Assembly (NCBI GenBank): GCA_023391425.1
Contig: JAEWAX010000062.1
Coordinates: 1 to 20,850 of the forward strand
DNA from: Bacillota bacterium
Lineage (GTDB): Bacteria; Bacillota; Clostridia; Acetivibrionales; DSM-1351
Direction: 5' to 3'
Length of the DNA: 20,850 bases
This document shows, in pieces, positions 7,024-15,293 of this stretch. Made by a program: the position numbers and the translations under genes. The stretch's first letter is position 1. Each line of letters opens with the position of its first letter. The notes below the pieces were generated by a model. That model had not been told where the DNA came from. It saw only the letters and a list, made by a program, of their open reading frames with translations, and searched no databases.

Positions 7024-8034
7024 ATGGAACAGACAGAACAAAAAAAGAGGATTTTCAGTGGTGTTCAACCTTCGGGAAATCTTACTATAGGTAACTACCT
7101 AGGGGCAATTAAGAACTGGATTCCTATGCAGGATGAATTTGAGTGCCTCTACTGCGTGGTTGATCTTCATACACTAACAGTTCGACAGAAACCAGCAGAT
7201 TTAAGACAAAGAAGCCTAAACTTATTAGCACTTTATATGGCATGTGGACTTGACCCTCAGAAAAGCATATTGTTTTTGCAGTCACACGTTAGCGCACATG
7301 CTGAGTTGGCATGGATTTTAAACTGTTACACATATATGGGCGAACTAAATAGAATGACTCAATTTAAGGATAAGTCACTAAAGCATGGAGATAATATAAA
7401 TGCAGGTTTGTTTACTTATCCTGTACTAATGGCTGCTGACATTCTATTATATCAAACAGACCTTGTGCCAATCGGACAGGATCAAAAGCAGCACCTTGAA
7501 ATAACTAGGGATATAGCCGAAAGATTTAATGGCATATATGGTGATACTTTTACTATGCCTGAGGCATATATTCCAAAGATCGGTGCAAAAATTATGAGTT
7601 TGCAGGAACCAGACAAGAAAATGTCCAAGTCAGATGAAAATGAAAACGCATACGTATTTATTTTAGACTCAGAGGATGCAATTCTACGTAAGTTTAAGAG
7701 GGCTGTCACAGATTCAGAACGTGAAATTCGTTATGATGAGGTAAATAAGCCAGGAGTAAGCAATTTAATCAGTATTTATTCAGCTGTAACCGATAAAAGT
7801 TTTGCAGATATAGAAAAGGAATTTGCAGGAAGAACTTATGGAGATTTGAAGGAAATAGTTGGGCAATCAGTTGCAGAGATACTAAAACCTATTCAACAGA
7901 AATATAATGAGTTCTCCTCAAATAAAGATTATTTAAACTCTATTTTGAAAGAAAATTCTGAGAAAGCAGCTTATATGGCCAGAAAAACGCTTTCAAAGGT
8001 TTATAGAAAAGTAGGTCTTGTACCTAAAGTTTAA
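7024..8034 (+). CDS. trpS: Tryptophanyl-tRNA synthetase
   Basis: Class I aminoacyl-tRNA synthetase charging tRNA-Trp with tryptophan in the cytoplasm. The start at 7024 (MEQTEQKKRIFSGVQPSG) is preferred because AAAGGA at 7007-7012 is well spaced; an upstream in-frame ATG at 7012 overlaps that site. The HIGH-equivalent is TIGN (residues 21-24) in SGNLTIGNYLG, and the KMSKS loop is present intact at about residues 199-203 (KKMSKSDEN). DLVPIGQDQKQHLEITRDIA is the tryptophan/adenylate-binding region. The product of 336 aa matches bacterial TrpS (about 330). A clear terminator follows, so it is probably monocistronic. Confidence 0.97.
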   Translation: MEQTEQKKRIFSGVQPSGNLTIGNYLGAIKNWIPMQDEFECLYCVVDLHTLTVRQKPADLRQRSLNLLALYMACGLDPQKSILFLQSHVSAHAELAWILNCYTYMGELNRMTQFKDKSLKHGDNINAGLFTYPVLMAADILLYQTDLVPIGQDQKQHLEITRDIAERFNGIYGDTFTMPEAYIPKIGAKIMSLQEPDKKMSKSDENENAYVFILDSEDAILRKFKRAVTDSEREIRYDEVNKPGVSNLISIYSAVTDKSFADIEKEFAGRTYGDLKEIVGQSVAEILKPIQQKYNEFSSNKDYLNSILKENSEKAAYMARKTLSKVYRKVGLVPKV

Positions 8035-8047
8035 GATTGTACGCATT

Positions 8048-8089
8048 GGGGACTCATTTCAAGTAATTTGAAATAGTTCCTTGTTTTTT
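8048..8089 (+). terminator. Intrinsic terminator of trpS
   Basis: GGGGACT (8048-8054) pairs with AGTTCCT (8075-8081) through one G-U, and an inner stem TTTCAA/TTTGAA follows; a run of six T ends at 8089. Confidence 0.85.
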
Positions 8090-8150
8090 ATGTATTACTT
8101 TTTATGCTAATAAATACTATTTTACGGGCTTCGCCCTAGCAGCGCATACT

Positions 8151-8201
8151 CGGCTATTTAAATGTGATTCCACATTTTAAATGCAATTAGTATAAAAGAT
8201 A
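8151..8201 (+). repeat. Dispersed repeat B copy 1, possible promoter/operator of mntP
   Basis: It aligns with 20543-20595 at 47 of 53 columns. The core is an inverted repeat, AAATGTG-ATTC-CACATTT (8160-8177), followed by AATTAGTATAAAA, in which TATAAA (8191-8196) can serve as a -10. A GGGC-TTCG-CCCT hairpin sits just upstream (about 8126-8136). Both copies precede a plus-strand gene by 56-66 nt. Confidence 0.65.
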
Positions 8202-8251
8202 AAAATTCAAGCAGATTTAATTTGTTTGATTTATAAAGGATGATATTTAAT

Positions 8252-8815
8252 ATGGCAATTACAGAACTAATTTTATTGGCAATAGGACTTTCTATGGATG
8301 CTAGCGCAGTGTCCATTTCGAACTCTTTGTGTATAAAAAAAATCAGTGTAAAACATGTTTTGCAAATGGCGTTTATGTTTGCATTATTTCAAGGAATGAT
8401 GCCATTAATAGGATATTACGCTGCTAGTGCATTTGCAGGCGTAATTAATCAATTTGACCATTGGATAGCTTTTATTTTATTAACTATAATTGGTGGTAAG
8501 ATGATACATGAAGCCATAACAGAGGATTTAAATCAAAATTGCAATGCTTTCTCATTAACCTTCAAGATTTTGCTAGTTCAAGCTATAGCGACGAGTATAG
8601 ATGCACTTGCAGTTGGTGTTAGTCTTTCTGCACTCAGCGTAAATATTATATATGCCATAAGCATAATTAGTATAATTACATTTATATGCTGTACGCTCGC
8701 CATTATGATTGCTAAAAGGTTTGGCAGTCTATTAGGAAAGAGAGCGGATATCGTGGGTGGCATATTGTTAATTGCAATAGGCCTAAAAATATTTATTGAG
8801 CACATGTTTTTTTAA
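8252..8815 (+). CDS. mntP: Manganese efflux pump MntP
   Basis: Six-helix membrane exporter that removes excess Mn2+. The start at 8252 (MAITELILLAIGLSMDASAVSI) is preferred, with AAAGGA at 8235-8240 as ribosome-binding site; the in-frame ATG at 8240 overlaps that site. The 187-residue length equals typical MntP (about 188). The two internal-repeat signature motifs with acidic residues in the membrane are present: GLSMDASAVSISN near residues 13-25 and ATSIDALAVGVSL in the second half. No yybP-ykoY manganese riboswitch is visible upstream, although many mntP genes have one; instead a copy of repeat B lies there. Confidence 0.93.
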   Translation: MAITELILLAIGLSMDASAVSISNSLCIKKISVKHVLQMAFMFALFQGMMPLIGYYAASAFAGVINQFDHWIAFILLTIIGGKMIHEAITEDLNQNCNAFSLTFKILLVQAIATSIDALAVGVSLSALSVNIIYAISIISIITFICCTLAIMIAKRFGSLLGKRADIVGGILLIAIGLKIFIEHMFF

Positions 8816-8861
8816 TAACTTGACTTTTATATTAACTGAATTAATTGAATTTCACCAATTC

Positions 8862-8875
8862 CAAACATATGTTTG
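8862..8875. promoter_or_regulatory. LexA/SOS-box-like palindrome upstream of uvrB
   Basis: CAAACATATGTTTG is a perfect 14-bp palindrome that differs from the Gram-positive SOS consensus CGAACATATGTTCG only by a symmetric G-to-A change in each half. It overlaps the -35 element of the uvrB promoter. LexA control of uvrB is well known in Firmicutes; binding here is an inference. Confidence 0.7.
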
Positions 8876-8900
8876 ATTTTCCTTTGTGGTATGCTATAAT
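8873..8900 (+). promoter_or_regulatory. Promoter of uvrB-lrgAB
   Basis: TTGATT (8873-8878) is followed by 16 nt and a perfect TATAAT (8895-8900) with an extended TG element (TGC before TATAAT). The leader to the uvrB ATG is about 50 nt. Confidence 0.8.
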
Positions 8901-8959
8901 TTTATACAAATAGAGTTATTGGATGTTTTTTGGCTCGAAGTTTTGGAGGTAAATAGTTT

Positions 8960-10936
8960 ATGGATAGATTTGAGGTTGTTTCTAATTATAGTCCAAAGGG
9001 TGATCAGCCTGCTGCAATAGACAAACTGAGCAAGGGAATACTTGAAGGACAAAAGCATCAGACACTGCTTGGTGTTACTGGTTCAGGTAAAACTTATACA
9101 ATGGCAAAGGTAATTGAACAAGTTCAAAAGCCTACGCTTATTATGGCTCATAATAAGACCCTTGCGGCTCAGCTTTGTAGTGAATTCAAAGAATTTTTCC
9201 CTAATAATGTAGTAGAATACTTTGTCAGTTATTACGACTATTATCAGCCAGAGGCATATATCGTATCAACTGATACCTTTATTGAAAAGGATTCCTCTGT
9301 TAATGAAGAAATAGATAAACTGCGCCACTCGGCTACTGCTGCCCTTTTTGAACGAAGAGATGTTATTATCGTTGCCAGTGTTTCTTGTATATATGGATTG
9401 GGTGACCCTGAAGATTACACAGACTTGATGCTATCACTTAGAGTTGGTATGCAGAGGGATAGAGATGAGATAATTAGAAAGTTAGTTGATATACAGTATG
9501 AAAGAAATGAGATTGATTTCAGAAGAGGTAGATTTAGAGCAAGAGGCGATGTATTAGAAATCTTTCCAGCAAATAGCACTGAGAAGGTGCTCAGAGTAGA
9601 GTTCTTTGGTGATGAAATAGAGAAAATAACAGAGGTTGATTATTTGACGGGGGAGATTATTGGAACAAGGTCACATATCGCTGTTTTTCCCGCTTCTCAC
9701 TATGCTACCACAAGGCCTAAAATGGAAAAAGCTATGGTTACAATCGAAAAGGAATTAGAGGAAAGACTTGAGCAGCTTAAAATGGAAGGAAAGCTGCTTG
9801 AGGCACAAAGATTGGAGCAAAGGACAAGATATGATTTAGAGATGATGTCCGAAATAGGCTTTTGCCAAGGAATTGAGAATTATTCTAGACATATTAGTGG
9901 TAGAGAACCAGGAAGCTCACCGTTTACATTGATGGATTACTTCCCAGAGGACTACCTGCTTTTTATAGACGAATCACATGTTACTGTTTCACAAGTAGGT
10001 GCAATGTATAATGGTGACCGTTCAAGAAAAGAATCATTAGTTGAATATGGCTTTAGATTACCATCTGCTTTTGATAATAGACCACTTAAATTTAATGAGT
10101 GGGAAGAGCGGATTAATCAGGTTGTATATGTAAGCGCAACCCCTGCGGCCTATGAGAAGGAGCATTCTACTCAAATAGTTGAGCAGATTATCAGACCAAC
10201 TGGCTTAATAGACCCTGAAATAATTGTAAGGCCTGTTAAAGGTCAGATTGATGATTTGATTGGTGAAATTAATAGTAGAGCAGAAAAGCATCAAAGAGTA
10301 CTAGTTACAACCCTCACAAAGAAGATGGCAGAGGATTTGACAGACTATATGAAAGAACTTGATATAAAGGTAAAGTATTTACATTCTGACGTAGCTACCT
10401 TTGAAAGAATGGAAATAATCAGAGACTTACGTCTAGGAGTATTTGATGTTCTCATAGGAATAAACCTTTTGAGGGAGGGTTTGGATTTACCGGAGGTTAC
10501 GCTTGTAGCAATACTTGATGCAGACAAGGAAGGTTTCCTTCGTTCTGAAACATCATTAATCCAAACAATAGGACGAGCAGCTAGAAATTCTGAGGGGAAA
10601 GTTATAATGTATGCCGACACCATAACTGGTTCCATGCAGAGAGCTATTAGCGAGACTAATAGAAGACGACAAATACAGATGGATTACAATAAAAAACATG
10701 GAATAGTACCTACTACGATTCAAAAGTCTGTTCGTGACCTTATAGAAGCGACAAAGGTTGCTGAGGAAGAGGAAGTTTATACTGGTAAGGAAAGAACAAA
10801 CCTTATGTCTGTTGAAGAGTTAGATAAACTAATTGCCAAGCTACAAAAAGAAATGAAACAAGCTGCTAGCGATATGCAATTTGAACGAGCAGCGACACTA
10901 AGGGATAAAATTATTGAGCTTAAGGGGAAAGAATGA
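8960..10936 (+). CDS. uvrB: UvrABC excinuclease subunit B
   Basis: DNA damage verification helicase of nucleotide excision repair; it receives damaged DNA from UvrA and recruits UvrC. It has 658 residues, as expected. Domain order: Walker A GVTGSGKT (38-45); the damage-probing beta-hairpin region beginning YYDYYQPEAY (91-100); Walker B DESH (337-340); helicase motif VI QTIGRAARN (535-543); C-terminal UVR motif binding UvrC/UvrA (about 624-658, with DMQFERAATLRD). GGAGG at 8944-8948 fixes the start. The promoter carries an SOS-like palindrome. Its stop overlaps the start of lrgA by four bases (ATGA). uvrA, a common neighbour, is not seen downstream. Confidence 0.98.
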   Translation: MDRFEVVSNYSPKGDQPAAIDKLSKGILEGQKHQTLLGVTGSGKTYTMAKVIEQVQKPTLIMAHNKTLAAQLCSEFKEFFPNNVVEYFVSYYDYYQPEAYIVSTDTFIEKDSSVNEEIDKLRHSATAALFERRDVIIVASVSCIYGLGDPEDYTDLMLSLRVGMQRDRDEIIRKLVDIQYERNEIDFRRGRFRARGDVLEIFPANSTEKVLRVEFFGDEIEKITEVDYLTGEIIGTRSHIAVFPASHYATTRPKMEKAMVTIEKELEERLEQLKMEGKLLEAQRLEQRTRYDLEMMSEIGFCQGIENYSRHISGREPGSSPFTLMDYFPEDYLLFIDESHVTVSQVGAMYNGDRSRKESLVEYGFRLPSAFDNRPLKFNEWEERINQVVYVSATPAAYEKEHSTQIVEQIIRPTGLIDPEIIVRPVKGQIDDLIGEINSRAEKHQRVLVTTLTKKMAEDLTDYMKELDIKVKYLHSDVATFERMEIIRDLRLGVFDVLIGINLLREGLDLPEVTLVAILDADKEGFLRSETSLIQTIGRAARNSEGKVIMYADTITGSMQRAISETNRRRQIQMDYNKKHGIVPTTIQKSVRDLIEATKVAEEEEVYTGKERTNLMSVEELDKLIAKLQKEMKQAASDMQFERAATLRDKIIELKGKE

Positions 10937-11298
10937 AATTACTTAGACAATTTTTAATTATACTAATTATTTGCTTTGTTGGTGAAGTATTAAGCAAAGT
11001 GGCGCATATCCCGCTACCAGGCAGTATCATTGGTATGATATTGCTTTTTATTTGCTTACTTTTTGGAGTAATAAAGCTTGAGATGATAGAGGAAATAAGT
11101 AAGTTCCTGCTAGACCATCTAGCATTCTTTTTTATTCCAGCTGGAGTGGGGTTATTGGCATATGTAGGAATTCTAAAGGAAAACCTAGTACCAATTTTGC
11201 TAATATGTTTTGTAACCACCTTTCTTGTAATGATTGTAACAGGATGGACTGTTCAGATAATAAAGAAACGATTAAATAAAAAAGCAAGCAAAAAATAA
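10933..11298 (+). CDS. lrgA: LrgA/CidA-family holin-like membrane protein
   Basis: Small holin-like membrane protein of the CidA/LrgA family, linked to murein hydrolase export, autolysis or pyruvate uptake depending on species. It has 121 residues and four hydrophobic segments. The family signature is IPLPGSIIGMILLFICLL near residues 26-43, then LDHLAFFFIPAGVGLL in the middle. The C-terminus is lysine-rich (RLNKKASKK). The ATG overlaps the uvrB TGA (ATGA), and the ribosome-binding site would be AAGGGGAAAG inside the uvrB end, so translation should be coupled to uvrB. lrgB follows 57 nt later. Confidence 0.9.
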   Translation: MKLLRQFLIILIICFVGEVLSKVAHIPLPGSIIGMILLFICLLFGVIKLEMIEEISKFLLDHLAFFFIPAGVGLLAYVGILKENLVPILLICFVTTFLVMIVTGWTVQIIKKRLNKKASKK

Positions 11299-11355
11299 AA
11301 CGGAATTATGAAATGGAGAGTTGTTATTTAGGGTTTCTAAAGGGAGGACGGTTTG

Positions 11356-12051
11356 ATGAAAGAACTATTTGCTACACCAATTTTTGCGTTACTAGTTTCT
11401 ATACTTGCTTATGAAATTGGAATTTATATTAATAGAAAAACAAAGATAGCGCTATTTAATCCACTTATGATAGCTATTTTATTAGTAATTGGTACATTGC
11501 TTGTACTGAAAATTCCTCTTGATGATTATAAAAAAGGTGGAGATTTTATTTCTATGTTCTTAACGCCTGCTACAGTAATCTTGGCTGTGCCACTATATAA
11601 AAATCTGAATTCACTTAAAAAAGATTATATTGCTATTTTGGGAGGAGTTATTATTGGATGTATAACCGCTATTGTTAGCGTATGGGCATTAGCTAAAGCT
11701 TTTGGTCTTCCTAGAGAATTGCTTGCTTCTTTGATTCCAAAGTCTATTACAACACCATTAGGAATCGAGCTTTCTAAACAAATTGAAGGAATTCCATCAG
11801 TAACGGTTGCAGCTATTATAATTACTGGAATAGTGGGGGCAGTTTTTGCTCAATGGGTTTTGAAGGTATGCAGAATAACAGATAAAACCGCGAAGGGAAT
11901 AGCTATTGGAACATCTGCACATGCTTTGGGTACTACCAAGGCAGTTGAGCTAGGTGAAGCCGAGGGTGCTATGAGCGGTTTAGCCATAGGGCTTGCTGGG
12001 CTTGTTACTGTAATAGTTGCAACGATATTATTCAGAATAGGTCTATTCTAA
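11356..12051 (+). CDS. lrgB: LrgB/CidB-family membrane protein
   Basis: Multi-helix partner of LrgA/CidA, 231 residues, a typical LrgB length. Diagnostic stretches are FNPLMIAILLVIG near residue 33, FLTPATVILAVPLYKN in the middle, LLASLIPKSITTPLGIELS and the C-terminal GTSAHALGTTKAVELGEAEGA. The start is set at the ATG at 11356 with GGGAGG at 11342-11347; the TTG at 11353 is in frame but sits too close to that site. It should be co-transcribed with uvrB and lrgA. No clear terminator is visible after it. Confidence 0.92.
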   Translation: MKELFATPIFALLVSILAYEIGIYINRKTKIALFNPLMIAILLVIGTLLVLKIPLDDYKKGGDFISMFLTPATVILAVPLYKNLNSLKKDYIAILGGVIIGCITAIVSVWALAKAFGLPRELLASLIPKSITTPLGIELSKQIEGIPSVTVAAIIITGIVGAVFAQWVLKVCRITDKTAKGIAIGTSAHALGTTKAVELGEAEGAMSGLAIGLAGLVTVIVATILFRIGLF

Positions 12052-12146
12052 ATACAATATAGTCCAGGAATAACAAATTGTAACTTTCAGATAAAAACTC
12101 TGCTTAATAATTAGTTATCCCTCAAATAATTATTAGGTTTTCACAA

Positions 12147-12174
12147 TTGAAATTGTAAACTATTATGATATACT
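12147..12174 (+). promoter_or_regulatory. Promoter of the phosphohexomutase gene
   Basis: TTGAAA (12147-12152), 16-nt spacer, TATACT (12169-12174) with an extended TG element (TGA). This predicts a leader of about 95 nt that contains repeat A copy 2. Confidence 0.65.
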
Positions 12175-12202
12175 AATAGTCAATTGAAAAACTTTAAGAA
12201 AT

Positions 12203-12260
12203 TATAAGTGTAACTAAGGCTTCTGCCATAGCCAAGGCTCAGCACAAGTCAAGTTTTCTT
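12203..12260 (+). repeat. Dispersed intergenic repeat A, copy 2
   Basis: Aligned to 762-820 at about 44 of 60 columns. It lies in the predicted 5' untranslated region of the mutase gene and ends (CAAGTTTTCTT) directly before its TAGGAGGG ribosome-binding site. The GGC-TTCT-GCC and GGCT-cagcaca-AGTC stems replace GGT-TTCT-ACC and GGCT-tggaaga-GGCC of copy 1. Confidence 0.6.
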
Positions 12261-12278
12261 TAGGAGGGTATTATAAAC

Positions 12279-14009
12279 ATGGATAGCTTATCAAAACTGA
12301 ATTTTTGGTTAGAAAATGATTATTTCGATCAAGATACAAAAAATGAACTTTTATCAATAAAGGACGATGCAAAGGAAGTAGAAGATAGATTCTACAAAAG
12401 CTTAGAATTTGGAACCGGGGGCCTCAGAGGTATAATAGGTGCAGGTACAAATAGAATAAATATATATACCGTAAGAGTTGCATCGCAGGGTCTTGCTAAT
12501 TACATAAACAATCTTGGAAAACAGGATCAGGGAATTGTAATAGCATACGATTCAAGATTTATGTCTCCAGAATTTTCTCTTGAAGCCGCTAAGGTTTTCT
12601 GTGCAAATGGTATAAAAGCTTATCTCTTTGATGAATTAAGACCTACTCCTCAGCTGTCTTTTGCTGTCAGATTCTTGAAAGCAGCAGCAGGTATAGTTGT
12701 GACTGCGAGCCACAATCCAAAACAATACAATGGCTATAAGGTATATGGTGAAGATGGTGGACAATTATCTTTAGATGGCTCAAATGCTGTTATTGCAGAA
12801 ATAAATAAAATAATGGACATTACAAAGGTGAATACAATTTCTAAGGAAGCAGCAATAGAAAAAGGCTTGCTTGAAATTATCGGAGGCAAGGTTGATGATG
12901 CATATATCGCTATGCTCAAGACATTGCAGGTTAATAAAGATGCTGCTTCAAAAGTAGCTGATAGTTTTAAAATTGTTTACACACCACTACATGGAGCTGG
13001 TAATAAGCCTGTTAGAAGGATATTATCGGAGAATGGTTTTAAAAATGTAATAGTAGTTAAGGAACAAGAACTTCCTGATTCTCAATTTTCAACCGTTAAA
13101 TCACCAAATCCAGAAGAAAAATCTGCTTTTGAATTAGCTATTAAACTTGCAGCAGAAAACAATGTAGACTTAATAATTGGAACTGACCCAGATAGCGATA
13201 GAGTTGGCGTGGTAGTTAGAAAAAATAATGGAGAATATATTACTTTAACGGGTAACCAAACAGGTTGTTTGTTGCTTGAATATATTTTATCTGCAATGAA
13301 AGAAACTGGAAGACTACCAAACAATGGATTTGTTGTAAAAACTATTGTTACTACTGAACTTTCAAAAGTTATTGCAAAATACTATAATGTAGAGCTTGTT
13401 GAGGTCCTTACAGGTTTTAAATTCATAGGTGAGCAAATAATGCTGAGAGATGAAAAAGGTGATCAGAAATACTTGTTTGGCTTTGAGGAAAGTTACGGCT
13501 ACTTGGCAGGTACTGATGTTAGAGATAAGGATGCTGTAGTTGCATCGATGCTCATTGCAGAGATGGCTGCTTATTACAAGGCAAAGGGCATTTCTTTATA
13601 TGATGCATTGATAAACTTGTTTGAAAAGTATGGATACTATATCGAAGGAATAAGTTCCTTTACACTTGAAGGCAAGGATGGTGTAACAAAAATCAAGTCA
13701 GCCATGTCAACGATGCGTACTGCGAAATATAAGAGTATTGGTGATTTAAAAGTAAAGGCTATTAGAGATTATCAGAGCTCAGATAAGTATGTTATTGCTG
13801 ATGAAACAACTGAAAAAATTACATTGCCAGCATCTGATGTTTTATACTTTGAAATGGAGGATGGATCATGGTTCTGTGTAAGACCTTCAGGAACAGAGCC
13901 AAAAATAAAGATATACTATGGGGTATCTGACAAGACTTTAGAATTATCTCAGGCTAAGCTTGAAACATTTAAGAGCAATATACTAAATGTTATGAAGCCA
14001 TTGCTATAA
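12279..14009 (+). CDS. pgcA: Phosphoglucomutase/phosphomannomutase family phosphohexomutase
   Basis: Cytoplasmic alpha-D-phosphohexomutase that most likely interconverts glucose-1-phosphate and glucose-6-phosphate for glycogen, UDP-glucose and wall-polymer synthesis. The 576 residues fit the PgcA-like long form. The four active-site loops are visible: phosphoserine TASHNP (Ser144), metal loop DPDSDR (Asp303, Asp305, Asp307), sugar loop GFEES (401-405) and phosphate loop RPSGTEPK (535-542). GGAGGG at 12263-12268 precedes the ATG. A dedicated promoter lies upstream and a large terminator downstream, so it is a single-gene unit. Phosphomannomutase activity cannot be excluded from sequence alone. 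Confidence 0.93.
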   Translation: MDSLSKLNFWLENDYFDQDTKNELLSIKDDAKEVEDRFYKSLEFGTGGLRGIIGAGTNRINIYTVRVASQGLANYINNLGKQDQGIVIAYDSRFMSPEFSLEAAKVFCANGIKAYLFDELRPTPQLSFAVRFLKAAAGIVVTASHNPKQYNGYKVYGEDGGQLSLDGSNAVIAEINKIMDITKVNTISKEAAIEKGLLEIIGGKVDDAYIAMLKTLQVNKDAASKVADSFKIVYTPLHGAGNKPVRRILSENGFKNVIVVKEQELPDSQFSTVKSPNPEEKSAFELAIKLAAENNVDLIIGTDPDSDRVGVVVRKNNGEYITLTGNQTGCLLLEYILSAMKETGRLPNNGFVVKTIVTTELSKVIAKYYNVELVEVLTGFKFIGEQIMLRDEKGDQKYLFGFEESYGYLAGTDVRDKDAVVASMLIAEMAAYYKAKGISLYDALINLFEKYGYYIEGISSFTLEGKDGVTKIKSAMSTMRTAKYKSIGDLKVKAIRDYQSSDKYVIADETTEKITLPASDVLYFEMEDGSWFCVRPSGTEPKIKIYYGVSDKTLELSQAKLETFKSNILNVMKPLL

Positions 14010-14061
14010 TGTATTGACCATTGATATAATGTTTTGACTTAATTAAAATGAAATTATAAAG

Positions 14062-14164
14062 AACCTCTATATTGGCTAAATTGAACCGACCTCCAATTGT
14101 TAAATTTTTAGGTCTAACATTTGGGGGTCGGTTCAAAATACAGCCCATCTATAGAGGTTTTTTT
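14062..14164 (+). terminator. Large two-tier terminator between convergent genes
   Basis: An outer stem AACCTCTATA (14062-14071) pairs with TATAGAGGTT (14150-14159), followed by a T-run to 14164. Nested inside is a long hairpin: TTGAACCGACC (14081-14091) with GGTCGGTTCAA (14126-14136), extended by CCAATTGTTA with TAACATTTGG (one mismatch). It ends the mutase transcript; the opposite gene stops at 14169, so it may also block reverse transcription. Confidence 0.88.
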
Positions 14165-14168
14165 GAAT

Positions 14169-14984
14169 TTATGGTAGCTGAATAACGGCAATTTCCGGCT
14201 TAGACAAAAATCTAAATGGAAAAATTACATTTCCTAATCCTCTATTTATATATATATTTATACCATTAATCTTATGCAACCCCCTTCTATATCCCATTTT
14301 ACTAAGCTTTTCACTTCTCATAAGCTTAAACTCAATATTGAAAGGCATCCATATTTGACCACCGTGAAAATGCCCACACAGAAAGTAATCTACTTTATCT
14401 TTTGGAAGGTAGAAGACTATATCCGGATTGTGTGAAAATGCAATATTTATACAATTTGAATTAAAGGAGGGGATTATACCATGAAACGCATTTTTTATAT
14501 TTGGGTTACCATGCCTTAAGTCATCTATTCCAATTATATTGTACGATTTATTATTTTTGTTAATTCTTATGTTCGAATTGAGTAAAACAATAGCACCTGT
14601 ATCTTGTACAGCGCTTATAAAGGGTTCCATATTTTTCTTATTATGCTTAAATGCCTTATGATCATGGTTCCCAAGGGATATATATACTGTATAATGTTTA
14701 GTTATCTCTTTTAAAAGAATGATAAATTTTGGAATGTCTTTTTGTTTTTCAATATAATCACCACTCATGATGACAATATCGGGGTTAATTTTTTCTAATG
14801 AGCATAAAAGTCTATGAGAGGTAATGTAAAGCTTATTTACATGTAGGTCTGAAAGATGGGCGATTTTAAGCCCATTTGAACTTGTACTAAAATTAATCAG
14901 ACTCTCATCTAATAACAATACTTCTATTCGCATATATAAAAGCAATATAAAAGCCACGATTGCAATAATGATAATATACATCAT
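14169..14984 (-). CDS. Membrane-anchored metallophosphoesterase
   Basis: Calcineurin-like phosphoesterase, 271 residues, similar in build to YkuE/YaeI-type proteins. An N-terminal transmembrane segment (about residues 2-17) anchors it, and the catalytic domain follows. All dinuclear-metal motifs are present: DLH (Asp46, His48), GD (75-76), GNHD (105-108), His185 and GHFHGGQ (204-210). The ribosome-binding site AGGAG at 14996-15000 (minus strand) leads the ATG at 14984. YkuE-like proteins are suggested to act on lipid or wall-linked phosphates, but the substrate here is unknown. It is the only clear minus-strand gene in the window and is convergent with the mutase. Confidence 0.88.
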   Translation of the reverse strand: MMYIIIIAIVAFILLLYMRIEVLLLDESLINFSTSSNGLKIAHLSDLHVNKLYITSHRLLCSLEKINPDIVIMSGDYIEKQKDIPKFIILLKEITKHYTVYISLGNHDHKAFKHNKKNMEPFISAVQDTGAIVLLNSNIRINKNNKSYNIIGIDDLRHGNPNIKNAFHGIIPSFNSNCINIAFSHNPDIVFYLPKDKVDYFLCGHFHGGQIWMPFNIEFKLMRSEKLSKMGYRRGLHKINGINIYINRGLGNVIFPFRFLSKPEIAVIQLP

Positions 14985-15075
14985 ATGGGTATATACTCCT
15001 ATTTAAAAAATATATAAAGTATGACAAAATATAACATAGTACTCTCATAAGTTAATTTTTCCATATACCTTGCAG

Positions 15076-15151
15076 TAATAAGGGCAACTAAGCTTCTACC
15101 GCATTACTTATTTTGAAACTGTGCCACATATCTTCACCATAGTAGTAATGC
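15076..15151 (+). repeat. Dispersed intergenic repeat A, copy 3 (diverged)
   Basis: The left block (AAGGGCAACTAAGCTTCTACC) matches the left block of copies 1 and 2. The right part differs but, as in the others, the TTCTACC block is followed at once by a stem (GCATTACT/AGTAATGC). Confidence 0.45.
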
Positions 15152-15263
15152 CGTTGAGATAAAGTATATAGAAAAATAGAGCTTTTGTAAAATGCAAAAA
15201 TTTTTCTTAGTTTTATTAAAAAATAACTGTTAAAAATAACTTCTACTTTTTGTAAAAATGTTG

Positions 15264-15293
15264 TTGATAGTTTTTGACATAATAAGTATAATT
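15264..15293 (+). promoter_or_regulatory. Probable promoter of the HD-GYP gene
   Basis: TTGATA (15264-15269), 18-nt spacer, perfect TATAAT (15288-15293). A nearby TTGACA (15274) has no -10 at proper spacing. The leader would be about 110 nt. Confidence 0.5.

Noticed and set aside
8090..8251. yybP-ykoY manganese riboswitch before mntP
   Set aside because: Expected from the gene family, but the conserved core sequences are not present.
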